Assembly (NCBI RefSeq): GCF_014642635.1
Contig: NZ_BMIQ01000002.1
Location: forward strand, 248,001 to 312,000
Source of the DNA: Aureimonas endophytica
GTDB lineage: Bacteria > Pseudomonadota > Alphaproteobacteria > Rhizobiales > Rhizobiaceae
Direction: 5' to 3'
Length of the DNA stretch: 64,000 nucleotides
The notes under the pieces were generated by a model. It did no database searches, was not told the DNA's origin, and worked only from the letters and a program-made list of their open reading frames with translations. Below are positions 12,934 through 22,735 of this stretch, piece by piece; position 1 is the stretch's first letter; each line of letters opens with the position of its first letter. The position numbers and the translations under genes are program-made.

Positions 12934-14061
12934 TCAGGCCGGGCGGCCGGCGGCGCGCAGCTTCGGCGCGGGGCGCGGGCGCGGATCGCGCAGGAGGCGG
13001 CCGAGCGGGCGCTCCAGAACGTACCAGCAGACGACGCCCGATGCCGTCACCAGCGCGACGAGGACGAGAACGGCCAGTTCGAAGGGCAGGATGCCGAGCC
13101 CGAGCTTCGCCATCACCTTCGCCCAGCCGGGCAGGGCGAAGACCTGGAACAGATAGATCGAATAGGAGGCGTCGCCGAGAAGGCGCAGGAGCCGGCCGCC
13201 GGCATGGCGCGGCAGCGGGCGGTCGTAGAGGGCGAGCACCACCAGCATCGCCGGAAAGCCCCAGGCGAGAAAGCGCGCCGGTCCCGCCTCGTGCGGCGGC
13301 CAGTAGACGGTGACGGCGAGCGCGAAGAGGCCGAGACCGAGAAAGGCCCGGCGCGTCAGGGGATCGAGCCGCCCGCCCGCCAGCACCCACCAGGCGATGG
13401 CGACGCCGCCGAGGAAGTCGAGCAGCAGCCAGCTCGTCAGAAAGGTGAGCGTCGGATGCGTGGGCCGCAGGATCGTGCCGGCGATGACGAGGGCGCAGAG
13501 CACGGCGCCGAGGCCGAGGAGGCCAGGTTTTCTCGGCATCAGCAGCGCGACCGCGAAGAGGCCGTAGAAGAAGAATTCGTAGTTGAGCGTCCAGCCGACG
13601 CCGAGCACCGGCGAGATCGGACCCTCCGGCGAGGGGAGGGGAAGGAAAAGGTAGGAGCCGGCGATCCAGGCGAGGTCGAGGCCGCCGCGCGGATGGCCGA
13701 AGAGGTCGGGGCCGGCGACCAGGAGCGCGACGCCGAGCGAGGTGAGGAGCCAGTAGATCGGGGCGATGCGCAAGACGCGGCGGCGTAGGAACTCGCCGAC
13801 CGCGCCGGCCTTCCCGAAATCCCCGGCATGCACATAGAGCATGATGAAGCCCGAGATGACGAAGAAGATATCGACCCCGGCATCGCCGAAGGTCCATTGA
13901 TTGCCGCGCATCGTCAGAAAGAGCGAGCCGCCCGCCTTGTCGGGAAAGGTGACGGAGATCCGGGTGATCGAATGGATGAAGACGACGGCGAGGGCGGCCA
14001 GGGCGCGGAGCAGCTGAATGCCCTCGAGCCTGCCGGCCGAGGCTGATCCGCTGGGTTTCAT
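12934..14061 (-). CDS. Acyltransferase family 3 (OafA/NodX-like) membrane protein
   Basis: A polytopic acyltransferase-3 family protein of 375 residues; these enzymes transfer acetyl or other acyl groups to surface sugars at the inner membrane. The N-terminus has the family start (LEGIQLLRALAALAVVFIHS, with the conserved Arg-His pair of helix 1), then FGDAGVDIFFVISGFIM, the second hallmark of the family, and a series of hydrophobic helices to the end. The acceptor is unknown. It is not near an obvious polysaccharide cluster. An AT-rich spacer with a small inverted repeat separates it from priA upstream. Confidence 0.88.
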   Translation of the reverse strand: MKPSGSASAGRLEGIQLLRALAALAVVFIHSITRISVTFPDKAGGSLFLTMRGNQWTFGDAGVDIFFVISGFIMLYVHAGDFGKAGAVGEFLRRRVLRIAPIYWLLTSLGVALLVAGPDLFGHPRGGLDLAWIAGSYLFLPLPSPEGPISPVLGVGWTLNYEFFFYGLFAVALLMPRKPGLLGLGAVLCALVIAGTILRPTHPTLTFLTSWLLLDFLGGVAIAWWVLAGGRLDPLTRRAFLGLGLFALAVTVYWPPHEAGPARFLAWGFPAMLVVLALYDRPLPRHAGGRLLRLLGDASYSIYLFQVFALPGWAKVMAKLGLGILPFELAVLVLVALVTASGVVCWYVLERPLGRLLRDPRPRPAPKLRAAGRPA

Positions 14062-14151
14062 CGCGCTGCTCCCGGTGGCTCGGCACTCCGACTGACGCTG
14101 TCAATAATCATAGGTGGTGGTGAAGAGTCAAAGGCAAAGGGGGCGGGATTA

Positions 14152-14172
14152 CTCAAGCGATTTCAGCTTGAG
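14152..14172 (-). promoter_or_regulatory. Inverted repeat in an AT-rich spacer between priA and the acyltransferase gene
   Basis: A 7-bp stem (CTCAAGC at 14152-14158 with GCTTGAG at 14166-14172) lies in the most AT-rich stretch of the area (14100-14195). No long T-run follows, so it is either a weak priA terminator or an operator for the acyltransferase gene. I cannot decide which. Confidence 0.35.
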
Positions 14173-14193
14173 ATTAATAAAATCATAAGTGTC

Positions 14194-16383
14194 CTAAAGG
14201 AAGCTTTGGGGGTCGACGTCGATCTGCACTTGCACGGTGCCGCGCGGTGCCGGCGCCGTGGCGAGCATCGCACGCAGGAAGCCCTGAATGCGGGCCTGCC
14301 GGGTGCCGAGCACCAGCAGGCGGTAGCGGTGGCGCCCGCGCACCAGCGCGAGCGGCGCCTCGGCGGGTCCAAGCACCTCGATGCCCGCATCCTGCGGCGC
14401 GGCGCGGCGCAGCGCCCGCGCATGGATCTCGGCCTCGCGCTTGGCGTCGGCGGAGACGATCACCGCCGCCAGCCGGCCGAAGGGCGGCAGGCCGGCCCGC
14501 TCGCGCTCCAGCGTCTCGCGCTCGTAGAAGGCGCCGGCCGAACCGCTGGCGATCGCCTGCATCACCGGATGCTCCGGCTGATAGGTCTGGATCAGGCCGC
14601 GGCTCGGCAGGCCGGAGCGCCCGGCGCGGCCCGTCACCTGATGCAGCAGCTGGAAGGTGCGCTCGGCGGCGCGGGGATCGCCGTTCGACAGTCCGAGATC
14701 GGCATCGACGGCGCCGACCAGCGTCATCTTCGGAAAATGGTGGCCCTTGGCGACGAGCTGCGTGCCGATGACGATATCGGCCTCGCCCTCGGCGATGGCG
14801 TCGAGCTCGCGGCGCAGGCGGCGCGGCCCGCCGGCGAGGTCGGAGGACAGAAGAATGGTGCGCGCGTCCGGGAAGGTCTCCAGCATCTCCTCGGCGATGC
14901 GCTCGACCCCCGGCCCGCAGGCGACGAGATGGTCGAGCGTGCCGCAGGCCGGACAGGCTTCGGGGCGCGGCCGCGAGAAGCCGCAATGATGGCACTGAAG
15001 CTGGCCGCGCAAGCGGTGATCGACTAGCCAGGCCGAGCAGTCGGCGCATTCGAAGCGATGGCCGCAGGAGCGGCAGAGCGTCAGCGGCGCGTAGCCGCGC
15101 CGGTTGAGGAAGAGAAGGGCCTGTTCGCCGCGCAGGACGGTCTCGCGGATAGCCGTCCGCAGCACCGGCGAGACGAAGCAGCCGCGCTCCGGCGGATGGC
15201 TGCGCATGTCGACGAGGGCGAGGTCCGGCAGCGCCGCCTCCCGGAAGCGCGCGCCGAGCCGGACATGGCCGTAGCGGCCCGCGGCGGCATTCACCCGCGT
15301 TTCCAGCGAGGGCGTCGCGGAGGCGAGCATGACCGGAAAGCCGCCGATATGGCCGCGCACCACCGCCATGTCGCGCGCGTGGTAGAAGGTGCGGTCCTCC
15401 TGCTTGTAGGCGGGGTCGTGCTCCTCGTCGACGACGAGGAGGCCGAGCTCGCGGAACGGCAGGAACAGCGAGGAACGCGCGCCGGCGACGACGCGCACCT
15501 GGCCGTCCGCCACCTGCCGCCAGACCTTCTCGCGCGTCTTCGGCGGCAGGTCCGAATGCCATTGCGCCGGCTCCGTGCCGAAGCGGGCCTGGAAGCGGTC
15601 GATGAAGGCCTGGGTCAGCGCGATCTCGGGCAGGAGGATGAGCACCTGCTGGCCCGCTTCGAGCGCCGCCGCCACCGCCTCGAAATAGACTTCCGTCTTG
15701 CCCGAGCCGGTGACGCCTTCGAGCAGCGTCACCGAGAAGCCGCCGGCCTTCGCCGTCGCGCCGAGAGTCTCGGCGGCCGCGCGCTGGCTGTCGGACAGCG
15801 CGGCGCGGCCGTGCCGGAGGTCCGGCGGCGCGACGACGGGCGGCGGCGGCAGGCGCACCGCGCGAAAGGCGCCGAGCTTCACCAGCCCGTCGACGACGGA
15901 GGCCGTGACCCCCGCCGCGCGCGCCAGGCCCGGCCGCGACCAGGCCTCCGCCTCGGCGGCCGTGTCGAGCACGCGGGCGCGCGCCGCCGTCAGCTTGTCC
16001 GGGCGCGTTCCGGTCGGCTCCAGGCCCTCGATCCAGGGTTCGGGGTCGAAGGCGGTCGGCGCGCGCAGCGCCATGCGCACCACGAGGCCGGGCGGCGAGA
16101 TCGTATAGTCCGACACCCAGTCGATGAAGCGGCGCATGTCGGGCGTCAGCGGCGGGCAGTCGAAGACATGGGTGATCGCCCGGAGCTTCTTCGGGTCGAT
16201 CGCCTCCGGCGGCAGGGCCTCGTCCCAGACGACGCCCGCGACCTGCCGGGGCCCGAGCGGCACCTGGACGATGGAGCCGGGCTCCACCGCCATGCCCTCC
16301 GGCACGACATAGGAATAGGGGCGATCGGTCGGCAGCGGCACGAGCACGGGCACGACGCGCGCCGGCCCGAACAGGTCCTCCAT
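14194..16383 (-). CDS. priA: Primosomal protein N' (PriA replication-restart helicase)
   Basis: PriA recognises stalled forks and reloads the replisome; it is a superfamily 2 3'-to-5' DNA helicase. In 729 residues it shows the N-terminal DNA-binding domain (VVPVLVPLPTDRPYSYVVPE), Walker A GVTGSGKT at about 223-230, a Walker B-type DEEH box and two zinc-binding cysteine clusters (CRSCGHRFECADC and CHHCGFSRPRPEACPAC). The helicase C-domain includes GTQLVAKGHHFPKMTLVG and QVTGRAGRS. I use the ATG at 16383; an in-frame GTG at 16410 would add nine residues. The long open frame upstream and the large antisense frames are GC-rich artefacts. It is divergent from the SDR gene. Confidence 0.95.
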   Translation of the reverse strand: MEDLFGPARVVPVLVPLPTDRPYSYVVPEGMAVEPGSIVQVPLGPRQVAGVVWDEALPPEAIDPKKLRAITHVFDCPPLTPDMRRFIDWVSDYTISPPGLVVRMALRAPTAFDPEPWIEGLEPTGTRPDKLTAARARVLDTAAEAEAWSRPGLARAAGVTASVVDGLVKLGAFRAVRLPPPPVVAPPDLRHGRAALSDSQRAAAETLGATAKAGGFSVTLLEGVTGSGKTEVYFEAVAAALEAGQQVLILLPEIALTQAFIDRFQARFGTEPAQWHSDLPPKTREKVWRQVADGQVRVVAGARSSLFLPFRELGLLVVDEEHDPAYKQEDRTFYHARDMAVVRGHIGGFPVMLASATPSLETRVNAAAGRYGHVRLGARFREAALPDLALVDMRSHPPERGCFVSPVLRTAIRETVLRGEQALLFLNRRGYAPLTLCRSCGHRFECADCSAWLVDHRLRGQLQCHHCGFSRPRPEACPACGTLDHLVACGPGVERIAEEMLETFPDARTILLSSDLAGGPRRLRRELDAIAEGEADIVIGTQLVAKGHHFPKMTLVGAVDADLGLSNGDPRAAERTFQLLHQVTGRAGRSGLPSRGLIQTYQPEHPVMQAIASGSAGAFYERETLERERAGLPPFGRLAAVIVSADAKREAEIHARALRRAAPQDAGIEVLGPAEAPLALVRGRHRYRLLVLGTRQARIQGFLRAMLATAPAPRGTVQVQIDVDPQSFL

Positions 16384-16494
16384 GATCGATGGTTCGTGTC
16401 GCTCGTTCACGTCGCCGCCGCTTCGGCCTATGTCCCAATCCGCCGGCCCGGCGCGGGCCGCTAGGTCTCCATAGCGGATCGGAGGGAAAGACGC

Positions 16495-17196
16495 ATGGTC
16501 ACGAAGGTTGCCTTGATCGTCGGCGGCGGCAGCGGCATGGGCGCCGATGCCGCCCGCAAGCTGCGGGCCGACGGCTTCGAAGTGGGAATCCTGTCCTCGT
16601 CCGGCAAGGGCGAGGCCTTGGCGACGGAGCTCGGCGGGATCGGCGTCACCGGCTCGAACCGCTCGGAGGCGGATCTCCAAGCGCTGGTCGACGGCGCCTT
16701 GCGGCGCTGGGGCCGGATCGACGCCCTCGTCAACAGCGCCGGCCACGGGCCGCGCGGCGCGCTGACGGAGCTGTCCGATGCCGACTGGCACGAAGGGCTC
16801 GACACCTATCTCCTGCCGATGATTCGGGCGACGCGGCTGGTGCGCCCGGCGATGGAGGCGCAGAAGGCGGGCTCGATCGTCAATATCTCGACCTTCGCCG
16901 CCTTCGAGCCGGACCCCGCCTTTCCGACCTCGGCGGTGTTCCGGGCCGGCCTCGCCTCCTATGCCAAGCTCTTCGCCGACGCCCATGCGGCGGCCGGGCT
17001 GCGGATGAACAATGTCCTGCCCGGTTTCATCGACAGCTTTCCGGCGAACGAGGCGCGGGTGCGGCAGATCCCGATGGGGCGCTACGGCCGGGTCGGGGAA
17101 GTGTCGGAGCTCGTCGCCTTTCTCGCTTCGGACCGCTCCTCCTACATCACCGGCCAGAACATCCGCATCGACGGCGGCATCACCCGTTCGGTTTGA
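16495..17196 (+). CDS. SDR-fold protein with substituted catalytic Tyr/Lys
   Basis: A short-chain dehydrogenase/reductase family protein of 233 residues. The Rossmann glycine motif (VGGGSGMG, residues 9-16) and NSAG (80-83) are intact, and Ser132 is the usual catalytic serine. At the YxxxK position the sequence is PTSAVFRAGL, so Tyr is Ser146 and Lys is Arg150. The C-terminal TGQNIRIDGGITRSV is typical. It can probably bind NAD(P), but classical SDR chemistry is unlikely unless another residue substitutes. The ATG has a strong GGAGGG ribosome site. It is divergent from priA and followed by a methyltransferase gene in the same direction. Confidence 0.85.
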   Translation: MVTKVALIVGGGSGMGADAARKLRADGFEVGILSSSGKGEALATELGGIGVTGSNRSEADLQALVDGALRRWGRIDALVNSAGHGPRGALTELSDADWHEGLDTYLLPMIRATRLVRPAMEAQKAGSIVNISTFAAFEPDPAFPTSAVFRAGLASYAKLFADAHAAAGLRMNNVLPGFIDSFPANEARVRQIPMGRYGRVGEVSELVAFLASDRSSYITGQNIRIDGGITRSV

Positions 17197-17287
17197 CGAC
17201 GAACGAAGCGCCGGGCGCCCGCCGCTTGGACGACGCCCGGCATGGTGCTAGAATCCCCGCCGTCCAGGATGGCTGCGGGAGGCGGCG

Positions 17288-18091
17288 ATGAAGGACGTGA
17301 GTTTCGCGGGGCCGATCCCCGAGGTCTATGCCCGGCGGCTCGTGCCGCTGTTATTCGAGCCCTATGCGCTCGATCTCGCCGCCCGGGTGGCCGAATCGGC
17401 GCCTCGGGACGTGCTCGAGACGGCGGCCGGCACCGGCGTCGTCACCCGCGCCTTACGCGCCCGGCTGCCGGACACTCGCCTCGTCGCCACCGATCTCAAC
17501 CAGGCGATGCTCGATCAGGCCCGGGCGCATGGCGCGGCGCCGGCACGGGTCGTCTGGCAGGCGGCCGACGCCCTGGCGCTGCCCTTCGAGGCGGCGAGCT
17601 TTGACGCGGTGGTCTGCCAGTTCGGCACGATGTTCTTCTCCGATAAGGTGGCGGGGCATCGCGAGGCGCGCCGCGTGCTGCGGCCCGGCGGGCGCCTCTT
17701 CTTCAGCGTCTGGGCGGAGCTTGCCGCCAACGACTTCGCGCGGACCGTTCACGAGGCGGTGGCGGAGGTCTTTCCGGGCGATCCGCCGCGCTTCATCGCG
17801 CGCGTCCCCCATGGCTATGCCGAGCCCGATGCCATCCGCGCCGATCTCGAAGGCGCCGGCTTCGAGGACATCGCCATCGAGACGGTGGAGGCGCGCAGCC
17901 ATGCGGAGAGCGCCCGCGACGCGGCGCTCGCCTTCTGCCAGGGCACGCCGCTCCGGGCCGAGATCGAGGCCCGCGACGCGGCCAAGCTGGACGAGGCGAC
18001 CGACTGCGCCGCCGAGGCGCTGGCGAAGCGCTTCGGCACCCATGCGATCGAAGGGCGGCTGCGCGCCTTCGTCGCGACGGCGCGCCGCTAG
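17288..18091 (+). CDS. Class I SAM-dependent methyltransferase
   Basis: A 267-residue methyltransferase of the Methyltransf_11/UbiE-like group. SAM-binding motif I is VLETAAGTGVVTRAL (about residues 40-54), the acidic residue of motif II is in LVATDLNQAML, and the motif IV region reads FDAVVCQFGTMFF, followed by RRVLRPGGRLFFSVW. The substrate cannot be inferred. The start codon follows GGGAGGCGGCG. It is downstream of the SDR gene and convergent with sdhB. Confidence 0.87.
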   Translation: MKDVSFAGPIPEVYARRLVPLLFEPYALDLAARVAESAPRDVLETAAGTGVVTRALRARLPDTRLVATDLNQAMLDQARAHGAAPARVVWQAADALALPFEAASFDAVVCQFGTMFFSDKVAGHREARRVLRPGGRLFFSVWAELAANDFARTVHEAVAEVFPGDPPRFIARVPHGYAEPDAIRADLEGAGFEDIAIETVEARSHAESARDAALAFCQGTPLRAEIEARDAAKLDEATDCAAEALAKRFGTHAIEGRLRAFVATARR

Positions 18092-18125
18092 CGGCCGGGC
18101 GCCGGATCGCGTCGGGCCGGCGGCG

Positions 18126-18947
18126 TCAGACGCGCCGCTCGACCATCATCTTCTTGATCTCGGCGATGGCCTTCGCCGGGTTCAGCCCCTTCGGGCAGGT
18201 CTGCGTGCAGTTCATGATCGTGTGGCAGCGATAAAGGCGGAACGGGTCCTCGAGCTGGTCGAGGCGCTCGCCCGTCGCCTCGTCGCGCGAATCGATCAGC
18301 CAGCGATAGGCCTGGAGCAGCACGGCCGGGCCGAGATAGCGCTCGCCGTTCCACCAATAGGAGGGGCAGGAGGTCTGGCAGCAGAAGCAGAGGATGCACT
18401 CGTAGAGGCCGTCCAGCTTCTCGCGGTCGGCATGGCTCTGGCGCCATTCCTTTTCCGGCTCCGGCGTCTCGGTCTTCAGCCAGGGCTCGATCGAGCGCAG
18501 CTGCGCATAGGGCACGGACAGGTCCGGCACGAGATCCTTGATCACCGGCATGTGCGGCAGGGGATAGATCTTGATGGCGCCGGCCACCTCGTCCATGCCC
18601 TTGGTGCAGGCCAGCGTGTTGCCGCCGTCGATATTCATCGCGCAGGAGCCGCAGATGCCTTCGCGGCAGGAGCGGCGCAGCGTCAGGGTCGAATCGACCT
18701 TGTTCTTGATCCAGAGCAGCGCGTCGAGCACCATCGGGCCGCAATCGTCGGTGTCGACATAGAACGTGTCGAGACGCGGATTCCGGCCGTCGTCAGGCGA
18801 CCAGCGATAGATCGCGAATTCGCGGACGTTCTTGGCGCCCGCCGGTTTCTCCCACACCTTGCCCTTGGTGATCTGAGAGTTTTTCGGAAGGGTTAGCTCG
18901 ACCATCTGAGGATTAACCGGCTCGCAGTTTGGAACGGGTCCAGACAT
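18126..18947 (-). CDS. sdhB: Succinate dehydrogenase iron-sulfur subunit
   Basis: The Fe-S subunit of complex II passes electrons from SdhA to the membrane anchor. At 273 residues it carries the 2Fe-2S ligands in [15 protein letters not shown] with a further Cys downstream (LACT), and the C-terminal [16 protein letters not shown] and [18 protein letters not shown], which bind the 4Fe-4S and 3Fe-4S clusters. The usual neighbour sdhA is 5.4 kb away on the same strand, and four plus-strand genes lie between them, so sdhB must have its own promoter. That promoter region is shared with the divergent diguanylate cyclase gene. Confidence 0.96.
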   Translation of the reverse strand: MSGPVPNCEPVNPQMVELTLPKNSQITKGKVWEKPAGAKNVREFAIYRWSPDDGRNPRLDTFYVDTDDCGPMVLDALLWIKNKVDSTLTLRRSCREGICGSCAMNIDGGNTLACTKGMDEVAGAIKIYPLPHMPVIKDLVPDLSVPYAQLRSIEPWLKTETPEPEKEWRQSHADREKLDGLYECILCFCCQTSCPSYWWNGERYLGPAVLLQAYRWLIDSRDEATGERLDQLEDPFRLYRCHTIMNCTQTCPKGLNPAKAIAEIKKMMVERRV

Positions 18948-19130
18948 AGAAGGGTGCGATGCAAAACGGAAGCGGCAAAGCCGCGCAGCGTTCCGCGCGA
19001 ATCGTTTGAAAGCGGACCTTCGCCGGAAACCCCGCCGCGTCCGCCTTCAGCCCTGCCATAGCCGGACAAAGGGAAATTTTACGTTGCTGTGCAATGAGCA
19101 TTTGCAGCGCGACTCGGCGAATGAAGGCTC

Positions 19131-20951
19131 GTGAGAAAAACCATCCGACTGACCTTGCCGCGGGACGGCGATCTGCGGGCCGGCCTCGGCGGCCGGCTCG
19201 CTTTGGCCTCCGCCGCCATCGCGGTCGGCCTGCTGCTGCTGACGGCGGGCGCCCTCGCGCCCGTCTGGCAGGCTTTTTCCGACGCCGGCCGGGACTTCGA
19301 GGATCTCGGCCATTTCCGCCATGTGCTCGAAGCGGTGAACCGGATCTCGGTCGAGCGCGGACCCGCCAATCGCGCCATGTCCCTCGGGCCCGGGCATCCC
19401 GAGGCCACGATGCGGCTGGCGGAGGCTCGGACGGCGACGGACCGGGCGCTGGACGATCTCGCCGAAGCGGAGGACCGCATCCACGGGGCGCGGGGCGACG
19501 ACGCGACGACGCGCCGGCTGATCGAGCTGGCGCGCATGGTGCTCGCGAACGGCCGCCGCGAGGTCGACCGGGTCGCCGCCGCGCCGGACGGGTGGCGCAC
19601 CAGCGCCGATCTCCGCTTCGCGATCGGCGGCATGTTCGCGGCCTACGATGCCTTCCGCCAGGTCGTGCAATGGGAGATCGGCGCGCTCGGCCGGCGCAAT
19701 CCCGATCTCGTCGGCCATGCGATGGTCACCGACGCGGCGAGCGAGATGCGCGAATATGGCGGGCGCCTCGGTTCGCTCGTCGTGCCGTCGCTGGCGCGGC
19801 GCGAGCCGCTGGCGGCCGCGCAGCTGACCGCCATCGCCGAAACGCGGGGCCGCCTCAGGGAACTCTGGGGTCTCTTGCGCCAGCAGGCGGCGCTGGGGCC
19901 CGGCTCGGCTTTGGCGCCGCTCGCCGAGGCGATCGAGCGCGACGCGCTGGAAAAGGGCCTGCCGCTCATCGCCCGCCTCGTCGCCGAAGGCACGGGGCGC
20001 GCCGACTATTCGCTCGACATCGACGGGCTGACCGCCACCTATGTGCCGACCCTGAAGCCGATCGAAGACCTGCGGCAGGCCTATCTCGACCTGATGGTCG
20101 GCGAGGCGGCGGCCAAGCGCCATGCGGCGCTGCGCTATCTCGTCCTGGTCGGGCTCGGGGCCGGCGGCGTCCTGGCGCTGCTCGCGGCGCTGCTCGTCTG
20201 GCTGCGGCTCGGTGTCCTCCAGCCGCTGCTCGCGGCCCATGCGGCGGTGATCGCGCTCGCGGCGGGCGACGCGCCGGAGGTCGGCCCGATGGCGGCCCGT
20301 CGCGGCGAGCTGCGCCATCTCTTCGCCTCGCTCGGCGTGCTGCGCCAGCGGCTCGCCGAGCGCGAGGCGGCCATGGCCGAGCTTCGGCGGCAGGCGGAAA
20401 CCGACGCGCTCACCGGCGTCGCCAATCGCCGTTCGCTGGATCGGCGCGGCCTTGCGGTCGAAGCGGGCGCGCCGGTCGGCGCCTGCCTCGTCATCGCCGA
20501 TGTCGATCACTTTAAGGTGGTGAACGACACCTATGGGCATCAGGCGGGCGACGACGCCCTGCGGCTGGTGGCCGGCCTTCTTCGGCAGGCCGCGCGACCG
20601 GGGGACATGGTGGCGCGCTTCGGCGGCGAGGAATTCGCCATCCTCCTGCCCGGCGCCGAGCCCGCCTTCGCCATGCGCGTGGCGGAGCGGCTGCGGCGCG
20701 CGCTCGCCGCCCAGCCCTTCCGCATCGCGGACGGCGCCGTCGACGTTCCGCTGCGCGCTAGCTTCGGCGTCGCGGCCGGGCGTCTCGGCGCGCCGGACTG
20801 GTACGAGCTGATCGCCGCCGCCGACCGCGCCCTCTACCGGGCCAAGCGCGACGGGCGCGACTGCACGCGCTTCGCCGGCCCGATCATCGAGGCTCCGGCT
20901 TCCGAAGGCGCCGCGAAGCCTCTAGGAGAAGGGGTGGCGGCCGCCGCCTGA
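19131..20951 (+). CDS. Membrane sensor diguanylate cyclase (GGDEF)
   Basis: A 606-residue inner-membrane diguanylate cyclase, which makes c-di-GMP from GTP. Two membrane segments (about residues 22-45 and 335-360) flank a helical periplasmic sensor that contains ISVERGPANRAMS, similar to four-helix or NIT-type sensors. A linker helix leads to the GGDEF domain with the active motif GGEEF at 498-502, preceded by RPGD at 489-492, the RxxD inhibitory site at the correct five-residue distance. It should therefore be active and product-inhibited. The start is GTG at 19131. It is divergent from sdhB. Confidence 0.9.
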   Translation: MRKTIRLTLPRDGDLRAGLGGRLALASAAIAVGLLLLTAGALAPVWQAFSDAGRDFEDLGHFRHVLEAVNRISVERGPANRAMSLGPGHPEATMRLAEARTATDRALDDLAEAEDRIHGARGDDATTRRLIELARMVLANGRREVDRVAAAPDGWRTSADLRFAIGGMFAAYDAFRQVVQWEIGALGRRNPDLVGHAMVTDAASEMREYGGRLGSLVVPSLARREPLAAAQLTAIAETRGRLRELWGLLRQQAALGPGSALAPLAEAIERDALEKGLPLIARLVAEGTGRADYSLDIDGLTATYVPTLKPIEDLRQAYLDLMVGEAAAKRHAALRYLVLVGLGAGGVLALLAALLVWLRLGVLQPLLAAHAAVIALAAGDAPEVGPMAARRGELRHLFASLGVLRQRLAEREAAMAELRRQAETDALTGVANRRSLDRRGLAVEAGAPVGACLVIADVDHFKVVNDTYGHQAGDDALRLVAGLLRQAARPGDMVARFGGEEFAILLPGAEPAFAMRVAERLRRALAAQPFRIADGAVDVPLRASFGVAAGRLGAPDWYELIAAADRALYRAKRDGRDCTRFAGPIIEAPASEGAAKPLGEGVAAAA

Positions 20952-20984
20952 GGGCGCCGCATTTCGAAGCCGAGGAGGCCGGCC

Positions 20985-22697
20985 ATGGACGCAGCGAAGT
21001 TTCTGGGGCGGGCGATCGAGGCGGGGCAGGGGACGGCCGAGGCCGATCTCGTCCTGAAGAACGGCCACTTCCTCGATCTCGTCACCGGCGAACTCGTCGC
21101 CTCCGACATCGCGGTGGTCGGCGAGCGCATCGTCGGCACCTTCTCGACCGACTATCGCGGCGCCCGCGAGATCGATGCCGGCGGCAGGATCGTCGTGCCC
21201 GGCTTCGTCGACACGCATTTCCATGTCGAATCCTCGCTGATGCCGCCGCAGGAATTCGAGCGCTGCGTGCTGCCGCGCGGCGTCACCACCGGCATCTGCG
21301 ACCCGCACGAGATGGCGAACGTGCTCGGCACGGCCGCCTTCGACTGGTTCCTCGCCAATGCGGAGACCATGGCGATGGATCTGCGCGTCCAGCTCTCCTC
21401 CTGCGTGCCGGCGACGGACCATCTCGAAACCTCCGGCGCGCGCATCGGCGCCGAGGATCTGAAGCCCTTCATGGACCATGCCAAGGTGATCGGCCTCGCC
21501 GAGTTCATGAACTTTCCGGGCGTCCTGATGCGCGATCCGGGCGTCATGGCGAAGCTCGCCCTCTTTCACGGCCGCCATGTCGATGGCCACGCGCCGCTGC
21601 TGCGCGGCGCCGCGCTGAACGGCTATATCGCTGCCGGCATCCGCACCGAGCACGAGGCGACGGGCCCGGACGAGGCGATGGAGAAGCTGCGCAAGGGCAT
21701 GACGGTCCTGATCCGCGAGGGTTCGGTCTCGAAGGATCTCCACGCGCTCGCGCCGATCCTCACCGAGCGCACCTCGCCCTTCCTCGCCTTCTGCACGGAC
21801 GACCGCAACCCGCTCGACATCCACGAGGAAGGGCATTTCGACTTCATCATCCGCACCGCGATCCGCCTGGGCGCCCCGCCGCTCGCCGCCTATCGCGCCG
21901 CCTCCTGGTCGGCGGCGCGGGCCTTCGGGCTGATGGATCGCGGCCTCGTCGCGCCGGGCCAGCGGGCCGATCTCGTCCTTCTCGACGATCTGGAGGATTG
22001 CCGCGTTTCCGGCGTCGTCGCCGGCGGGCGGATGGTGGAGGACGCCCTCTTCGCGGGCCGCGCCGCCGTCGCGCCGATCGGGCGGCGAAGCGTCAAGGCG
22101 CGCCGCGTCGGGCCGGAGGACTTCCGGGCGAAGGGCTCTGGTCCCTCGACCCCGGTGATCGGCGTCGTGCCCGGCAAGATCATCACGCTCCGCCACGACA
22201 TGCAGCTTCCTTATGACAATGGCGAGCGGCGGATCGATCTCGACCAGGACGCGGTGAAGGTCGCGGTGGTCGAGCGCCACGGCGTCAACGGCAATATCGG
22301 CGTTGGCTTCGTCCATGGCTTCGGCATGAAGCGCGGGGCGATCGCCTCCTCGGTCGGCCATGACAGCCACAATATCACGGTGGTCGGGGCCGACGAGGCG
22401 GACATGGCCGTCGCGGTGAACGCGCTCGGCGCGATGGAGGGCGGCTTCGTCGTGGCGGAGGGCGGAAAGGTGCTCGCCTCGATCGCCCTGCCGGTCGCCG
22501 GCCTGATGAGCCTCCAGCCCTACGAGGAGATCACCGCGACGCTGGTGACCCTCCGCCACGCCGCGAAGAGCCTCGGCGTCGTCCTGCCCGAACCCTTCCT
22601 CCAGGTCGCCTTCCTGCCCCTGCCGGTGATCCCGCATCTGAAGATCACCGACAAGGGGCTGGTGGATGTCGACCGGTTCGAACTCGTGGAGGCCTGA
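20985..22697 (+). CDS. ade: Adenine deaminase
   Basis: Adenine deaminase converts adenine to hypoxanthine and ammonia in purine salvage. The 570-residue protein is an amidohydrolase with the metal-binding motif [11 protein letters not shown] near residue 75 and the family stretch [17 protein letters not shown]. The C-terminal domain contains [20 protein letters not shown], specific to this family. The ribosome site GAGGAGG precedes the ATG. Only 33 bases separate it from the diguanylate cyclase gene upstream, so cotranscription is possible. Confidence 0.94.
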   Translation: MDAAKFLGRAIEAGQGTAEADLVLKNGHFLDLVTGELVASDIAVVGERIVGTFSTDYRGAREIDAGGRIVVPGFVDTHFHVESSLMPPQEFERCVLPRGVTTGICDPHEMANVLGTAAFDWFLANAETMAMDLRVQLSSCVPATDHLETSGARIGAEDLKPFMDHAKVIGLAEFMNFPGVLMRDPGVMAKLALFHGRHVDGHAPLLRGAALNGYIAAGIRTEHEATGPDEAMEKLRKGMTVLIREGSVSKDLHALAPILTERTSPFLAFCTDDRNPLDIHEEGHFDFIIRTAIRLGAPPLAAYRAASWSAARAFGLMDRGLVAPGQRADLVLLDDLEDCRVSGVVAGGRMVEDALFAGRAAVAPIGRRSVKARRVGPEDFRAKGSGPSTPVIGVVPGKIITLRHDMQLPYDNGERRIDLDQDAVKVAVVERHGVNGNIGVGFVHGFGMKRGAIASSVGHDSHNITVVGADEADMAVAVNALGAMEGGFVVAEGGKVLASIALPVAGLMSLQPYEEITATLVTLRHAAKSLGVVLPEPFLQVAFLPLPVIPHLKITDKGLVDVDRFELVEA

Positions 22698-22735
22698 GGC
22701 GCGGTGACGCGGTCGGCGCCCACGGCCGCCGGGAG

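Noticed and set aside
14183-16464. Very long open frames on both strands across priA (up to 750 codons)
   Set aside because: High-GC shadow frames. They are Arg/Ala/Gly-rich without domain motifs, and only one frame carries the PriA helicase and zinc motifs.
20952-20984. A purine riboswitch before adenine deaminase
   Set aside because: Only 33 bases separate the genes and no aptamer-like structure is visible.
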